A DNA stretch of 64,000 nucleotides from Spartobacteria bacterium (GCA_021324395.1 JAJPJG010000012.1:62001-126000); one strand, 5' to 3'; shown: positions 43,675-53,123, numbered from the stretch's first letter. Numbers and translations: made by a program. Notes: generated from the letters alone by a model not told the origin.

Positions 43675-44774
43675 ACATCGGCCGAAACCAGCGCGCGTCG
43701 ACACGCAAGCATCGCAAGCAGCAGCATCTGCTCGACGTTACCGTTCGCTCGCGCAAAGCCTCGCAGCAGCGCAATCGTCGGATCGTCGCCTGGTTTTGCT
43801 CGCTCATTTTGTTCGCCGGCATTATCGGCGGCGCGGTTTACGGCGCGCGCAAAGGATTGCAGAAATTTTTCTGGGATAATCCCGATTACAACCTCGCGGA
43901 AATCGAAATCAAAACCGACGGCAACCTGACGCGCGAGCAGATCGTCGATGCGACGGGACTGCGCGAAGGCGTGAACATTTTCTCCCTGAACATCGCGAAA
44001 ACGCGCGATGCACTGGTGCTGATGCCGCAAGTCGAGCATGCGGAAGTCGAGCGCGTGCTGCCGAATAAACTCACGATCGAAATTTCCGAGCGCCGTCCGG
44101 TCGCATGGATCGCGGCGAAATACGACGAAGATCCGACCGTTTACGCGAAGTCGTTTCTCGTCGATCGCAAGGGCGTGCTGATCAAAACGCAGAACCAGCT
44201 CGCGGAATATTTACATCTGCCGGTGATCTACGGCGTGCCGACGGATAATTTCGATCCGGGCGAAATTGTGGACACGCCGGAGCTGAAAGCGGCGCTCGAT
44301 TTGATCCGGCTCAGCGCGGATAACCCCGAGCGATTCCAGGTGCGCAGCATCGATTTATCCAAAGGCTATTGCATGGTCGTCACCGACCAGCGGCACGCAA
44401 AAATCACTTTCGGCATCGAGCATGTCGACACGCAGATCGAGCGGCTCGGTGTGTTGCTGGATCGCGTCGAGCAAAGCCAGCGCGAAATCCAGACCGTGAA
44501 CCTGCTGGTGCAGCGAAACGTGCCCGTCACATTCATGGCGATGCCCGATCCGGGTGCGATCGTCGACGAACCGGACGCGAGTCCATTGCCGGCACCGAAG
44601 CCCGCCGTCAAGCCCACGCCGACGCCGATCGCGAAGAAGCCTGCACCGCTTTCAAAATCAACCACGGTTCGCAAAGCCGAGCCGGTAAAATCGAAAACCA
44701 CACATAGCTCCACAAAGCCCGTGCGCAAAGCGATCCCGGTCGCCGCGCCCGCGCAAAATCCAACCAATGGGTAA
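43671..44774 (+). CDS. ftsQ: FtsQ/DivIB-type cell division protein (GTG start)
   Basis: 367 residues from GTG 43671, 5 nt behind a perfect AGGAGG. Basic cytoplasmic head (1-38), membrane helix about 39-58, POTRA domain about 74-145 (YNLAEIEIKTDGNLTREQIVDATGLREGVNIFSLN) and a beta domain to about 290. The last 65 residues are a Pro/Lys/Ala-rich tail (PKPAVKPTPTPIAKKPAP) unlike typical FtsQ; such tails may bind peptidoglycan or partners. It overlaps ftsA by 8 nt. Confidence 0.92.
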   Translation: MNIGRNQRASTRKHRKQQHLLDVTVRSRKASQQRNRRIVAWFCSLILFAGIIGGAVYGARKGLQKFFWDNPDYNLAEIEIKTDGNLTREQIVDATGLREGVNIFSLNIAKTRDALVLMPQVEHAEVERVLPNKLTIEISERRPVAWIAAKYDEDPTVYAKSFLVDRKGVLIKTQNQLAEYLHLPVIYGVPTDNFDPGEIVDTPELKAALDLIRLSADNPERFQVRSIDLSKGYCMVVTDQRHAKITFGIEHVDTQIERLGVLLDRVEQSQREIQTVNLLVQRNVPVTFMAMPDPGAIVDEPDASPLPAPKPAVKPTPTPIAKKPAPLSKSTTVRKAEPVKSKTTHSSTKPVRKAIPVAAPAQNPTNG

Positions 44775-45975
44775 AGACCACATCCTCGTCGGACTCGAAA
44801 TCGGCACCTCGAAAATCTGCGTCGTCGTCGGCGAATCGAAACCGGACGGCTCGATCAAAATCCTCGGCGTCGGCCACGCGCCGTCGCGCGGTGTGCGCAA
44901 AGGCGAGATCGTCGACTTCGATACCGCGCAAAAATGCGTGCACGAAGCGCTCGTTGACGCGGAGGAAAAAAGCGACGTGATGATCCAGAGCGTCTACGTC
45001 GGCATCACCGGCTCGCACATTTCGAGCTTCAACAATCGCGGCGCGGTGAACGTCCCCGAGGACCAGGAAGAGATCACCGACATGGATTGCGAAAACGTCC
45101 GAGGCGCTGCGAAAGAAGTCAGTATCCCGTCGCAAAACGCATTCATCCACTCGATCCTGCAGCACTACTACGTGGACGGCCAGGATGGCGTGCTCAATCC
45201 GATCGGCATGATCGGCGGCAAGCTCGAAGCCGACTTCCACATCATCCATGGCATCGGCAATCGCATCAAAAACACGATCCGCTGCGTCCGCGAAATCCCG
45301 CTGGAGGTCGAGGACGTCGTGTTTAACCCGCTCGCGGCGGCGCAGGTCGTCCTCAATCAAAACCAAAAAAACCTCGGCGCGCTGGTCATCGACATCGGCG
45401 GCGGCACGACGGACTTTTTGGTTTACGTCGATGGCGCGGTGAAGCAAACCGGCGTCCTCGCGGTCGGCGGCGATCACATCACCAACGACATCTCCATGGG
45501 CCTGCGCATCCCGATGGCGCGCGCGGAGAAACTCAAGGTCGAGGAAGGCAGCGTGATCCTCGGCAACTCGCTTCCGGGCGAAACGATTTTGCTCAAGGAC
45601 GACCACGGCTTTGCCGGAAAGGAAATCGAGCGCGAGACGTTGAACACGATCATCCACATGCGCATGCGCGAGACGCTGGAATTGCTCCGGCGCACGCTGC
45701 TCCAGCGCGAGAACTACCTCGATTACCTCGGCGCGGGCGTGTTCATCACCGGCGGCACGAGCCAGCTCAAAGGCATCGACAATCTCGCGCAGGACATCTT
45801 CGAGATGCCCGTCCATCGCACGCACGCGCAGACGATGTCCGGCCTCACCTCCGCCTTCGAGAACCCGCAATTTTCCACCGCCATCGGCCTCATTAAATAC
45901 GCGCAGGCAATCCAGCTCGACCGCCCGTCGGGATGGCTCTCGCGCATCAAACGCAAGATTCCGTTTTTCGGCTAA
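44767..45975 (+). CDS. ftsA: cell division actin homologue FtsA
   Basis: 402 residues from ATG 44767. Actin-fold motifs are LVGLEIGTSKICVVVGE, ALVIDIGGGTTDFLVYVDG and GVFITGGTSQLKGIDNLA. The C-terminal RPSGWLSRIKRKIPFFG is the amphipathic helix that tethers FtsZ filaments to the membrane. It precedes ftsZ by 21 nt, the usual order. Confidence 0.96.
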   Translation: MGKDHILVGLEIGTSKICVVVGESKPDGSIKILGVGHAPSRGVRKGEIVDFDTAQKCVHEALVDAEEKSDVMIQSVYVGITGSHISSFNNRGAVNVPEDQEEITDMDCENVRGAAKEVSIPSQNAFIHSILQHYYVDGQDGVLNPIGMIGGKLEADFHIIHGIGNRIKNTIRCVREIPLEVEDVVFNPLAAAQVVLNQNQKNLGALVIDIGGGTTDFLVYVDGAVKQTGVLAVGGDHITNDISMGLRIPMARAEKLKVEEGSVILGNSLPGETILLKDDHGFAGKEIERETLNTIIHMRMRETLELLRRTLLQRENYLDYLGAGVFITGGTSQLKGIDNLAQDIFEMPVHRTHAQTMSGLTSAFENPQFSTAIGLIKYAQAIQLDRPSGWLSRIKRKIPFFG

Positions 45976-45996
45976 ATCATCAAAACCCGCATTCCC

Positions 45997-47358
45997 ATGA
46001 TCCAACTCAACCGCAACTACCACCTCGTCCCGCAAACCAACGACACGGTGAAAATCAAAATCGTCGGCCTCGGCGGCGCGGGCTCCAATGCGCTCGACCG
46101 TATCGTCCTCGACGGCGTGGAAAGCGCCGATCTGGTCGCGATCAACAGCGACGTGCAATCCCTCACCAGCTCCGTTGCCAATGAAAAAGTCCAGCTCGGA
46201 CGCGAAGCCACGCGCGGGCTTGGTGCGGGTGGCGACCCGGAGGTCGGACTCACCGCGGCGGAGGAGGCGATCGACGAAATCCGCAGCGCACTCGACGGCG
46301 CGGGCATGGTTTTCCTCTGCGTCGGCCTCGGCGGCGGCACCGGCTCGGGCGCTGCGCCACTCGTCGCCAGCATCGCGAAAGAACAAGGCGCGCTCGTCGT
46401 CGTGTTCGCCACGATGCCGTTCACCTTCGAAGGCAAACGCCGCTCCGCGCAGGCGCACGACGCGCTCGCCTCGCTGCAAATCGCCGCCGACGCGGTGATC
46501 TGTTTTGAAAATGATACGATGGGCGACGCAGTTTCGCCGAAAGCCGGCATCCATCAGGCGTTCGCCGCCGCCGACGAGACGATCAGCCAGAGCGTCCGCG
46601 CCATTTCCCAGCTTTTCGCCCACCCCGGCATCCTGCACATCGGGTTCGACGACCTCCGCGCCGCGCTCGCAAACAACAACGCGCGCTGCCTCTTCGGCCA
46701 TGGCGAAGCCGAGGGAGACAACCGCGCGCACGATGCACTGACACGCGCGCTCAAGAACCCGCTCATGGACCGCGGCCGACTGCTCGACGATGCACACAAA
46801 ATCCTCGTCAACGTCGCCGGCGGCCCCGGCATGACACTCAATGAAGTGCAGATTTTAATGGAGGAACTCGGCAGGCATGTCGGCGATGAGTCGCACATTT
46901 TGTTCGGCACCGCAGTCGATCCGAAATTGGGCAACCGCATGAGCGTCACGATCATCTCCTCGATCAGCGTCGGCGTGCAGCTTCCCGCCGCCCGGCCTGC
47001 GCGCATCACCGCGCACGTCGAGCCCGCGCCGGAGCCCGAGCCCGAACCGGTGCCGGAAGTCATCGAAGCAGCCACGCCCGAGCCGGAACAGGAGCTCATC
47101 GCCGACGAAGAGCCGGTCGCCCCTCCGCCACCAAAACCCGCGCCTGTCGCCCGTCCGAAGCCGGTCATCAAAGCCAAGCCTGCCGCGCCGGAATTGATCC
47201 CCGCAGCCGATGCGAAGCCGAAAGCCGAGGCAAAACAGGAAACGCTGCAATTCGAAGCCATCACCCGCGGTCGTTTCGAGAAAAGCGAGCCGACCATCGT
47301 CGACGGCGAAGATCTCGATGTCCCGACGTTCCTGCGCCGGAACGTGAAGGTGAAGTAA
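45997..47358 (+). CDS. ftsZ: cell division GTPase FtsZ, with divergent T7 loop
   Basis: 453 residues. Nucleotide-binding motifs are KIVGLGGAGSNALDRI at 21-36 and GGGTGSGAAP at 112-121. The T7 synergy loop, usually N-[LV]-D-F-A-D-[VIL], reads H-I-G-F-D-D-L: the second Asp is kept, but the Asn and first Asp are replaced by His and Gly and an Asp replaces Ala. After about 325 comes a Pro/Glu/Ala/Lys-rich linker (EPEPEPVPE, PKPAPVARPKP) and the tail DVPTFLRRNVKVK, which matches the FtsA-binding C-terminal peptide. FtsZ forms the division ring. It is the last gene of the cluster. Confidence 0.95.
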   Translation: MIQLNRNYHLVPQTNDTVKIKIVGLGGAGSNALDRIVLDGVESADLVAINSDVQSLTSSVANEKVQLGREATRGLGAGGDPEVGLTAAEEAIDEIRSALDGAGMVFLCVGLGGGTGSGAAPLVASIAKEQGALVVVFATMPFTFEGKRRSAQAHDALASLQIAADAVICFENDTMGDAVSPKAGIHQAFAAADETISQSVRAISQLFAHPGILHIGFDDLRAALANNNARCLFGHGEAEGDNRAHDALTRALKNPLMDRGRLLDDAHKILVNVAGGPGMTLNEVQILMEELGRHVGDESHILFGTAVDPKLGNRMSVTIISSISVGVQLPAARPARITAHVEPAPEPEPEPVPEVIEAATPEPEQELIADEEPVAPPPPKPAPVARPKPVIKAKPAAPELIPAADAKPKAEAKQETLQFEAITRGRFEKSEPTIVDGEDLDVPTFLRRNVKVK

Positions 47359-47394
47359 TTTTCCTGCCAGGGACGGCTCGCCGGGCTGGCCGAT

Positions 47395-47690
47395 GCTGTC
47401 AGCCACTTTTCAAGTGCTGTCAGCGGCTTTTTGAGCGGTGTCAGCCACTTTTCGGGGGCTGTCTGTCACTTTTTATACAGAGTCAGCGGCTCCATGGGGC
47501 CGTGTAAGTCGCTTTTTATACAGCGTAAGCGGCTGCTCGCCGGTGTGCAGCGGCTCTTTGGCCTCGCACAACGGCTCCGCGGGGTGGTGCAACCGCTCCA
47601 TGCGGGTCTGCAACGGCTCCACGCTCCTTTGCAATGGCTTTTTCCATCCGTGCAGCGTCTTTTTGCGCCCGTGCAATGACTTCCCGGCTA
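47395..47690. repeat. 14-unit degenerate tandem repeat of 21 bp behind ftsZ
   Basis: The core (TGTCAGC, GTGCAGC, CTGCAAC and similar) recurs at 47397, 47418, 47439, 47460, 47481, 47503, 47524, 47545, 47566, 47587, 47608, 47629, 47650 and 47671: 21 bp each time, with one 22-bp step. The 3' half of each unit is variable. Because 21 bp is seven codons, open frames on both strands read as heptad repeats (plus strand GVQRLFG, LAQRLRG; minus strand HPAEPLC, EAKEPLH). Neither frame has a convincing ribosome site. It fills most of the 390-nt gap between ftsZ and the DUF4139 gene. Confidence 0.9.
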
Positions 47691-47714
47691 AAAAAGGCGT
47701 TCCCGTGGCACAGT

Positions 47715-47742
47715 TAGTCATCGGTCATTAGTCATTTTTCAT
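47715..47742. repeat. 7-bp periodic repeat (TAGTCAT-type)
   Basis: Four consecutive 7-bp units, TAGTCAT, CGGTCAT, TAGTCAT and TTTTCAT, end 6 nt before the 3' end of the DUF4139 gene. Confidence 0.65.
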
Positions 47743-47748
47743 TCCCGC

Positions 47749-49194
47749 CTACCACCAGTAATGCACCCGATACGTGACCACCTTTTCCTCGTCCGGCTTG
47801 AGCGTGACGCGGAACTCGATGGTGTGTGAGTCGAGCTTTTTGAACTCGTCGCTCTTCTCCTTCACCTCCCAGTTGTCGAAGCGGCTGAGGTGCTCGACCA
47901 CGCGGATTTCCACCGGCTCCTTTTTGTGGTTGCGCAGTTTGATCTCGAAGGCTTCGTCGGCCCAGTTGTTACCATTATTTACCTTGAAGTCCGTGCGCCG
48001 CCGCTCGCCGGCGAGGTCAAAGCTGTTGCCGACATACACCCGCACGGTTTCGTCCTTCGGAGTGTGATCAATTTCATTCTCGCCGATGAACTGGAGCGAC
48101 TGATCGTCCGGGTCGGCCTGGTAAAAACGAAGCCGGCCCTTTGGCAGCGGCATCCCGAGATGGTTCGCCTCTGCGTTTTTGAATTCGCGCAACACCCAGA
48201 TTTTCTTGTTCGTCGGGATGCCGTAATCGCCCGTGCCGCGATACATCGGCCACTGGCCGTAGTTCATCGTCGCCCCGTCATAGACGAAGATGCGCGGCGC
48301 ATTCACGCCCTGCGCCCGCACGAACTCCACCTGCTTTGTCTCATGGTCGCGCAGCGTCACCGCGCGGCTGATGGTGTAGAGGTGAAACTCGCTGAACGCC
48401 TTTTCGGTAACAGGTGCCTCGACGGCATCGAACGCCATTCCGGCCGACGCGGTCCGCATCGCTTTCGCCATGGCCATTGGCGGCTGGATTTTGTTCACGT
48501 CGCCAGCCATCAATTTCACCTTCGCGTCGCGAAACGTTTTGCCGCTTTGGTTATCGAACGTCACCCAGCCGACGAGATCGATCACGTCGCTCTTTTCCAT
48601 CGCCACGATGTTGTAATCAGCATGCCACGACAGCCCGCCCGTTACATACGCCAGCTCCGCGTCGAACTTCGCATCGGTGTTCGCATTCAGCTTCCATGAA
48701 AGCGTCGGGTTCAAAATCGTATCGTCACCGAGCGCCGGAAAAAGCGGCTCGCCCGGCAGCGAGAATTGCAATTTGCCGTCCACCTCGATGATCGGCTGCG
48801 TCTGGTTTTGCCCGCCCGCGCCGTAACCGCTGCGGATGATTTTGCCGTGGATGATTTCGTCCGGCTTGTTCGGTTCGCGCCGCACGAAGTCGATCGTCTT
48901 CCCCTCGTTCATCGACAGCAGCAGCGACTGCGAGACCGGGTCGTTCCGGTAACTCTGCTCCAACACCTGCAACTTCACCTTCGCCGCCGGGTCGCGGAGA
49001 ATCACCGAGTCCGTCTCCGCCTGCGCCGTCACATCCGAGAAGCGCACGTCATTCACCCCCGTCTTCAAGTCGAGCGGCACGCTATCGCGCACCACGGCAA
49101 AGTTTTGGTTGTAAATCGTCAGCGCCGGCGACGCGGCGAAACAGTGCATCGCGGCGAGCGCGAACGTGGCGAGGAGAACGGGAGGTGTTTTCAT
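47749..49194 (-). CDS. secreted DUF4139 domain protein
   Basis: 481 residues if the ATG at 49194 is used; this start gives a clean signal peptide (MKTPPVLLATFALAAMHCFA), while an ATG 27 nt upstream would precede it with charged residues. The mature protein has the N-terminal LTIYNQNFAVVRDSVPLDLKTGVNDVRFSDVTAQAETDSV block and the beta-rich DUF4139 domain (ELAYVTGGLSWHADYNIVAMEKSDVIDLVGWVTFDNQSGKTFRDAKVKLMAGDV), ending KPDEEKVVTYRVHYWW. The function of the family is unknown; an extracytoplasmic location is expected. Divergent from ftsH. Confidence 0.88.
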   Translation of the reverse strand: MKTPPVLLATFALAAMHCFAASPALTIYNQNFAVVRDSVPLDLKTGVNDVRFSDVTAQAETDSVILRDPAAKVKLQVLEQSYRNDPVSQSLLLSMNEGKTIDFVRREPNKPDEIIHGKIIRSGYGAGGQNQTQPIIEVDGKLQFSLPGEPLFPALGDDTILNPTLSWKLNANTDAKFDAELAYVTGGLSWHADYNIVAMEKSDVIDLVGWVTFDNQSGKTFRDAKVKLMAGDVNKIQPPMAMAKAMRTASAGMAFDAVEAPVTEKAFSEFHLYTISRAVTLRDHETKQVEFVRAQGVNAPRIFVYDGATMNYGQWPMYRGTGDYGIPTNKKIWVLREFKNAEANHLGMPLPKGRLRFYQADPDDQSLQFIGENEIDHTPKDETVRVYVGNSFDLAGERRRTDFKVNNGNNWADEAFEIKLRNHKKEPVEIRVVEHLSRFDNWEVKEKSDEFKKLDSHTIEFRVTLKPDEEKVVTYRVHYWW

Positions 49195-49547
49195 GGTTTT
49201 GAAACATAGACGCGCCACCACGCAAAAACGCGCGAGAAAAATTGCGACGATTAAAATGATCCGCGGCCCGCGCCGGCAGGTTGCGTGTATTTGAACATTC
49301 CATGGAACTCCATGTCTTTCATGACCGAATGAGAACCAAGCAACGGGTGCGAGTCAGTGGCGAATGTAAAATGAAAGGCAAACTTTTGTTTCGTCCGGCT
49401 TTGTGCGGTGAGAAATCCGATTTAATTTTAAGACGACGACAAACGTGTTTGACCAATTGCCGATAATCCCTAGATTGCGCGGTTGCTTCCGTTGCGCGCG
49501 CTACGGTGTAACAGCGTGCTGCGCGTTTTTACGACAGGAGTAAACTT
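49195..49547. other. 353-nt divergent intergenic region between the DUF4139 gene and ftsH
   Basis: The stretch contains the putative ftsH promoter at 49449-49476, a small palindrome TTCCATGGAA near 49299 and the AGGAG ribosome site of ftsH at 49536-49540. The one open frame in it (49281-49466) has no recognisable features and no ribosome site. No RNA gene is seen. Confidence 0.5.
49449..49476 (+). promoter_or_regulatory. possible ftsH promoter
   Basis: TTGACC (49449-49454), 16-nt spacer, TAGATT (49471-49476); the start codon of ftsH is 71 nt downstream. Confidence 0.45.
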
Positions 49548-51569
49548 ATGCCACAACTCGAATCACGACCGCCCAAAGGGGAAAAACCCCCGCGCAATGG
49601 CGGCGACCCAAATTTTAACTGGCGCGGACTGGTGCTCTTCGCGATCGCGATCGCGCTGATCGGCGGCGCGTTCCTTTTCAAGGGACCATACGGAAGCCCC
49701 GAGGACATCTCGCTGCCCACGTTTATGAAGCTTTTGCAGACGGGGCAAATCAAGAGCGACAAGCCGCTGGATCTGGTGATCCAGGAAGGCCAGCAGGCGA
49801 AATATCTGCGCGGCACTTATGTTCGCGGCAAGGCGCCGGACGGCCAGGAAATCGTCGGCACGTTCCGCACGCCGGTGGATTTGGAATGGAACAAGGATTT
49901 GCCTGAGACGCTCACGAAAGCAGGGCTGGAGGTGAATCCGAAGCCGGAGTCGAATCTGCTCGCCTCGGCGATTTTCGGGTTTCTGCCGTTCGCGCTGTTT
50001 TTGCTGCTGATTTACTTTTTCTTCCGCCAGCAAATCCGCATGGCGGGCAAGGGCGCGCTGAATTTTGGCAAATCGAAAGCGCGCATGCTGGCGCGTGACA
50101 AGAACAAGATCACGTTTAAGGACGTCGCGGGCGTGGAGGAAGCGAAAGACGAAGTGCAGGAACTGGTCGAGTTTTTGAAAGACCCGAAGAAGTTCCAGAA
50201 ACTCGGCGGCCGCATCCCGAAAGGCGTGCTGATGGTCGGCCCGCCCGGAACCGGCAAAACACTGCTCGCGCGTGCGATCGCGGGCGAGGCGGACGTGCCG
50301 TTCTTCTCGATCAGCGGCTCGGATTTCGTGGAGATGTTCGTCGGCGTCGGCGCATCGCGTGTGCGCGATATGTTTGAACAAGGGAAAAAGAGCGCGCCGT
50401 GCATTATTTTCATCGACGAAATCGACGCGGTGGGCCGCCATCGCGGTCACGGTCTCGGCGGAGGACATGACGAGCGTGAGCAAACGTTAAACGCGTTGCT
50501 GGTCGAGATGGACGGGTTCGACACGCAGGAAGGCGTCATCATCATTGCCGCGACGAACCGTCCGGACGTGCTCGATCCGGCGCTGTTGCGTCCGGGTCGT
50601 TTCGACCGACAGATCACGGTGAACCTGCCCGACGTGAAGGGCCGGGAGGAGATTTTGAAAGTGCACGCGAAGCGCGTGAAAATTGGCGAGGACGTGGACA
50701 TGGCGGTCATCGCACGAGGAACGCCGGGCTACTCCGGCGCGGAACTCGCGAACGTTATCAACGAAGCCGCGCTGCTTGCCGCGCGCAAAAATCAAAAAGC
50801 GATCACGCTTTCCGATCTCGAGGAAGCGCGCGACAAAGTGCGCTGGGGCAAGGAACGCCGCTCGCTCGCGATTTCCGAAAAGGAAAAAGAAAACACCGCG
50901 TATCACGAAGCCGGCCATGCGCTGTTGCTCGAGCTTTTGGAAAACACCGAGCCGTTGCACAAAGTGACAATCATTCCGCGCGGGCCGTCGCTCGGCTCGA
51001 CGATGTGGCTGCCGCTCGAGGATAAATACACGATGCGCAAAAATGAATTGCTCGATAATTTGGTTGTCGACATGGGCGGTCGCGTTGCGGAGGAAATCGT
51101 GTTCGGCGATGTGACGAGCGGCGCTCGCGGCGACATCAAGATGGCGACCGGTCTCGCGCGTCGCATGGTTTGCGAATGGGGCATGTCCGAGAAGATGGGC
51201 ATGGTCGAATATGGCGAGCACGAGGACTACGTGTTTCTCGGTCGCGACATTTCGCGCCAGCGCGATTACAGCGAAGCAACCGCGCAGCAGATCGATGCGG
51301 AAGTTAAAAAACTCTGCGACGACGCCTACAGCCGCGCGAAGGAATTGCTCATCAAATACCGCGACAAACTGGAAGCAATTGCGAAGGCGTTGCTCGAATA
51401 CGAGACACTCGATGGCGCGCAGATTCGCGACATCATCGAGCACGGGCGCATGCTGAATCCGCCGCCGGCTTCCGGCTCGGGCAAAGCACGCAAAGAGCCG
51501 CCACCTTTGAACGAAGGCGCGACACTTTCACCCGACTATCCGCACGGCCTGACCGAAGCTCCGGCATAG
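49548..51569 (+). CDS. ftsH: ATP-dependent zinc metalloprotease FtsH
   Basis: 673 residues from ATG 49548, 7 nt behind AGGAG. Membrane helices about 28-46 and 139-160 flank a periplasmic domain. AAA+ domain: GPPGTGKT at 231-238, [15 protein letters not shown] (Walker B) and the [21 protein letters not shown] arginine-finger region. Protease zinc site HEAGH at 453-457, with the third ligand expected further downstream. The C-terminal tail is Pro-rich. FtsH forms a hexamer that degrades membrane and regulatory proteins. Confidence 0.97.
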   Translation: MPQLESRPPKGEKPPRNGGDPNFNWRGLVLFAIAIALIGGAFLFKGPYGSPEDISLPTFMKLLQTGQIKSDKPLDLVIQEGQQAKYLRGTYVRGKAPDGQEIVGTFRTPVDLEWNKDLPETLTKAGLEVNPKPESNLLASAIFGFLPFALFLLLIYFFFRQQIRMAGKGALNFGKSKARMLARDKNKITFKDVAGVEEAKDEVQELVEFLKDPKKFQKLGGRIPKGVLMVGPPGTGKTLLARAIAGEADVPFFSISGSDFVEMFVGVGASRVRDMFEQGKKSAPCIIFIDEIDAVGRHRGHGLGGGHDEREQTLNALLVEMDGFDTQEGVIIIAATNRPDVLDPALLRPGRFDRQITVNLPDVKGREEILKVHAKRVKIGEDVDMAVIARGTPGYSGAELANVINEAALLAARKNQKAITLSDLEEARDKVRWGKERRSLAISEKEKENTAYHEAGHALLLELLENTEPLHKVTIIPRGPSLGSTMWLPLEDKYTMRKNELLDNLVVDMGGRVAEEIVFGDVTSGARGDIKMATGLARRMVCEWGMSEKMGMVEYGEHEDYVFLGRDISRQRDYSEATAQQIDAEVKKLCDDAYSRAKELLIKYRDKLEAIAKALLEYETLDGAQIRDIIEHGRMLNPPPASGSGKARKEPPPLNEGATLSPDYPHGLTEAPA

Positions 51570-51629
51570 CGCGCACCCTAGTAAAAAGGGCTATTTCCGC
51601 ATTGGCTCGCGGAAAAATTCTGATAGTCT

Positions 51630-51657
51630 GAACTCGTTCCACAAAAGGAACGAGTTC
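51630..51657 (+). promoter_or_regulatory. perfect 11-bp hairpin next to the start codon of a histidine kinase
   Basis: GAACTCGTTCC (51630-51640) and its exact complement (51647-51657) enclose ACAAAA. The second arm contains the only purine-rich stretch (GGAACGAG) that could serve as ribosome site for ATG 51660, two bases after the stem. Folding in RNA would hide that site; as DNA it could be an operator. Confidence 0.6.
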
Positions 51658-51659
51658 CC

Positions 51660-53123
51660 ATGGCCGGCCAACTTACGACAACGCTGAATCCTTCCGCGGA
51701 AACTCCGCGCGAGCCCGTGCCGTCTGTTCCGCTGAACGACAAAGAGCCGTCTTACGTGCTTCTACGTGAGATGATGGAGAGCACCACCGACATTGTGTTT
51801 GCGAAGGATCTCGAGGGTCGCTTCACGTTAATGAACTCGCGCGGCGCGGCAAATCTCGGGCTCAAACCATCCGACATGATCGGCAAAACGGTGCACGATT
51901 TTTTCGATGCGGACACGGCGCGACTCGCGATATTGAGCGATCTCGAAGTTTTACGAGAAGGCAAAACAAAGACTTTCAACATTGGTTTTCCGGTCATGGG
52001 CGAGCGCAGGCAATTTCTGGCGACGCTCGGCGTGTGCCACGGCTCCGACGGCCGCATCATGGGCAGCTTCGGAATTTTGCGTGATATCACGGAAATCGAA
52101 CGCGCGAACCAGGCGCTCGCGCGTGAGCGGAATCTTTTGAGGACGGTCGTTGATGCGATGCCCGACCCGATTTTCGTAAAGGACGACAAGTGCCGGATGG
52201 TTTTGAACAATGCTGCGCATCTGCGGCTTCTGCGCGTGAAATCGCAGGAAGAGGCAATCGGCAAAACCGACGCTGATTTTTTCCCGCCGGAACTCGCAGA
52301 CGGATACCTCGCGGATGAACGCGAGGTGATCGCAGGAAAACCGATCATCGAGCGAGTCGAAAAGACCCTCGATCCAAACGGCGAACTCCGTTCGCTGATC
52401 ACGACGAAACTCCCGCTGCGGGATGAGCGCGGAAATATCATTGGTCTCGTCGGCGTGAATCGCGACGTGACAGAGCGCGAGATGCTCGAGCGACAGATTC
52501 TCGAAATCAGCGAGAGCGAAAAGCGGCGCATCGGACAGGATTTGCACGACGATCTTTGCCAGTATCTCGTCGGCATTTCGCTGCTCGCAAACGTGCTCCA
52601 GGAGAGCCTCGCGCGCGACACTCGCAAGGAAACCACCGACGCGCGGCAGATCAAGGAACTCGTCCATCACGCCGCAGTAAAAGCGCGCAGCATCGCGAAA
52701 GGCCTGACGCCGCTAAGCCTCGCCGGCGACGGTTTCATGAACGTGCTGCACGAGCTCGCAGAGACCGCGAAGGAGCTGTTCGAGATCGACTGCAGTCTCG
52801 AATTTACCGAGCCGGTCGAACTCGACGACATCGGTGCCGCGCCGCATCTTTATCGCATCGCACAGGAAGCTGTGCACAACGCCGCGAAGCACAGCCAGGG
52901 GCGCAAGATCGTTCTTCGTTTGGCAAAAAGCGAAACGCTGCTGATGCTCGCGATCGAAGACGACGGCATCGGTTTTTCGCCCGGGGAGGGAAAGACGCAC
53001 GGCCTCGGTTTGCACACGATGAAATATCGCGCGCGGGCGATTGGCGCGTCGCTGGCGTTTGAACGCAGCGAGCTCGGCGGGACGAAACTGCTCTGCACGC
53101 TCCCGTTGTGCAAGCAAGGTTGA
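51660..53123 (+). CDS. PAS-PAS sensor histidine kinase, HisKA_3 (NarX/DegS) type
   Basis: 487 residues from ATG 51660. Two PAS domains (about 31-148 and 158-277), a HisKA_3 dimerisation segment SEKRRIGQDLHDDLCQYLVGISLLA with phospho-acceptor H296, and an ATPase domain with RIAQEAVHNAAKHSQG (N-box), EDDGIGF and HGLGLHTMKYRARAIG. No membrane helix is seen, so the sensor is probably cytosolic. The expected partner is a LuxR/NarL-type response regulator, but none lies in the window. It follows ftsH by 90 nt, with the hairpin at 51630-51657 in between. Confidence 0.9.
   Translation: MAGQLTTTLNPSAETPREPVPSVPLNDKEPSYVLLREMMESTTDIVFAKDLEGRFTLMNSRGAANLGLKPSDMIGKTVHDFFDADTARLAILSDLEVLREGKTKTFNIGFPVMGERRQFLATLGVCHGSDGRIMGSFGILRDITEIERANQALARERNLLRTVVDAMPDPIFVKDDKCRMVLNNAAHLRLLRVKSQEEAIGKTDADFFPPELADGYLADEREVIAGKPIIERVEKTLDPNGELRSLITTKLPLRDERGNIIGLVGVNRDVTEREMLERQILEISESEKRRIGQDLHDDLCQYLVGISLLANVLQESLARDTRKETTDARQIKELVHHAAVKARSIAKGLTPLSLAGDGFMNVLHELAETAKELFEIDCSLEFTEPVELDDIGAAPHLYRIAQEAVHNAAKHSQGRKIVLRLAKSETLLMLAIEDDGIGFSPGEGKTHGLGLHTMKYRARAIGASLAFERSELGGTKLLCTLPLCKQG

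Noticed and set aside
44608-46797. 729-codon open frame on the minus strand opposite ftsQ, ftsA and ftsZ
   Set aside because: It is the complement of three certain genes in a GC-rich codon pattern; its translation is Arg/Val/Glu/Asp-rich low complexity with no known domain.
47395-47690. CRISPR array behind ftsZ
   Set aside because: Units are adjacent with no unique spacers, the period is 21 bp, copies are degenerate, and no cas gene is present.
49281-49466. 61-codon plus-strand frame upstream of ftsH
   Set aside because: No ribosome site and no recognisable features; it runs through the putative ftsH promoter.
51594-51615. TTTCCGC/GCGGAAA inverted repeat behind ftsH as terminator
   Set aside because: A 7-bp stem with an 8-nt loop and no following T run; not enough for an intrinsic terminator.
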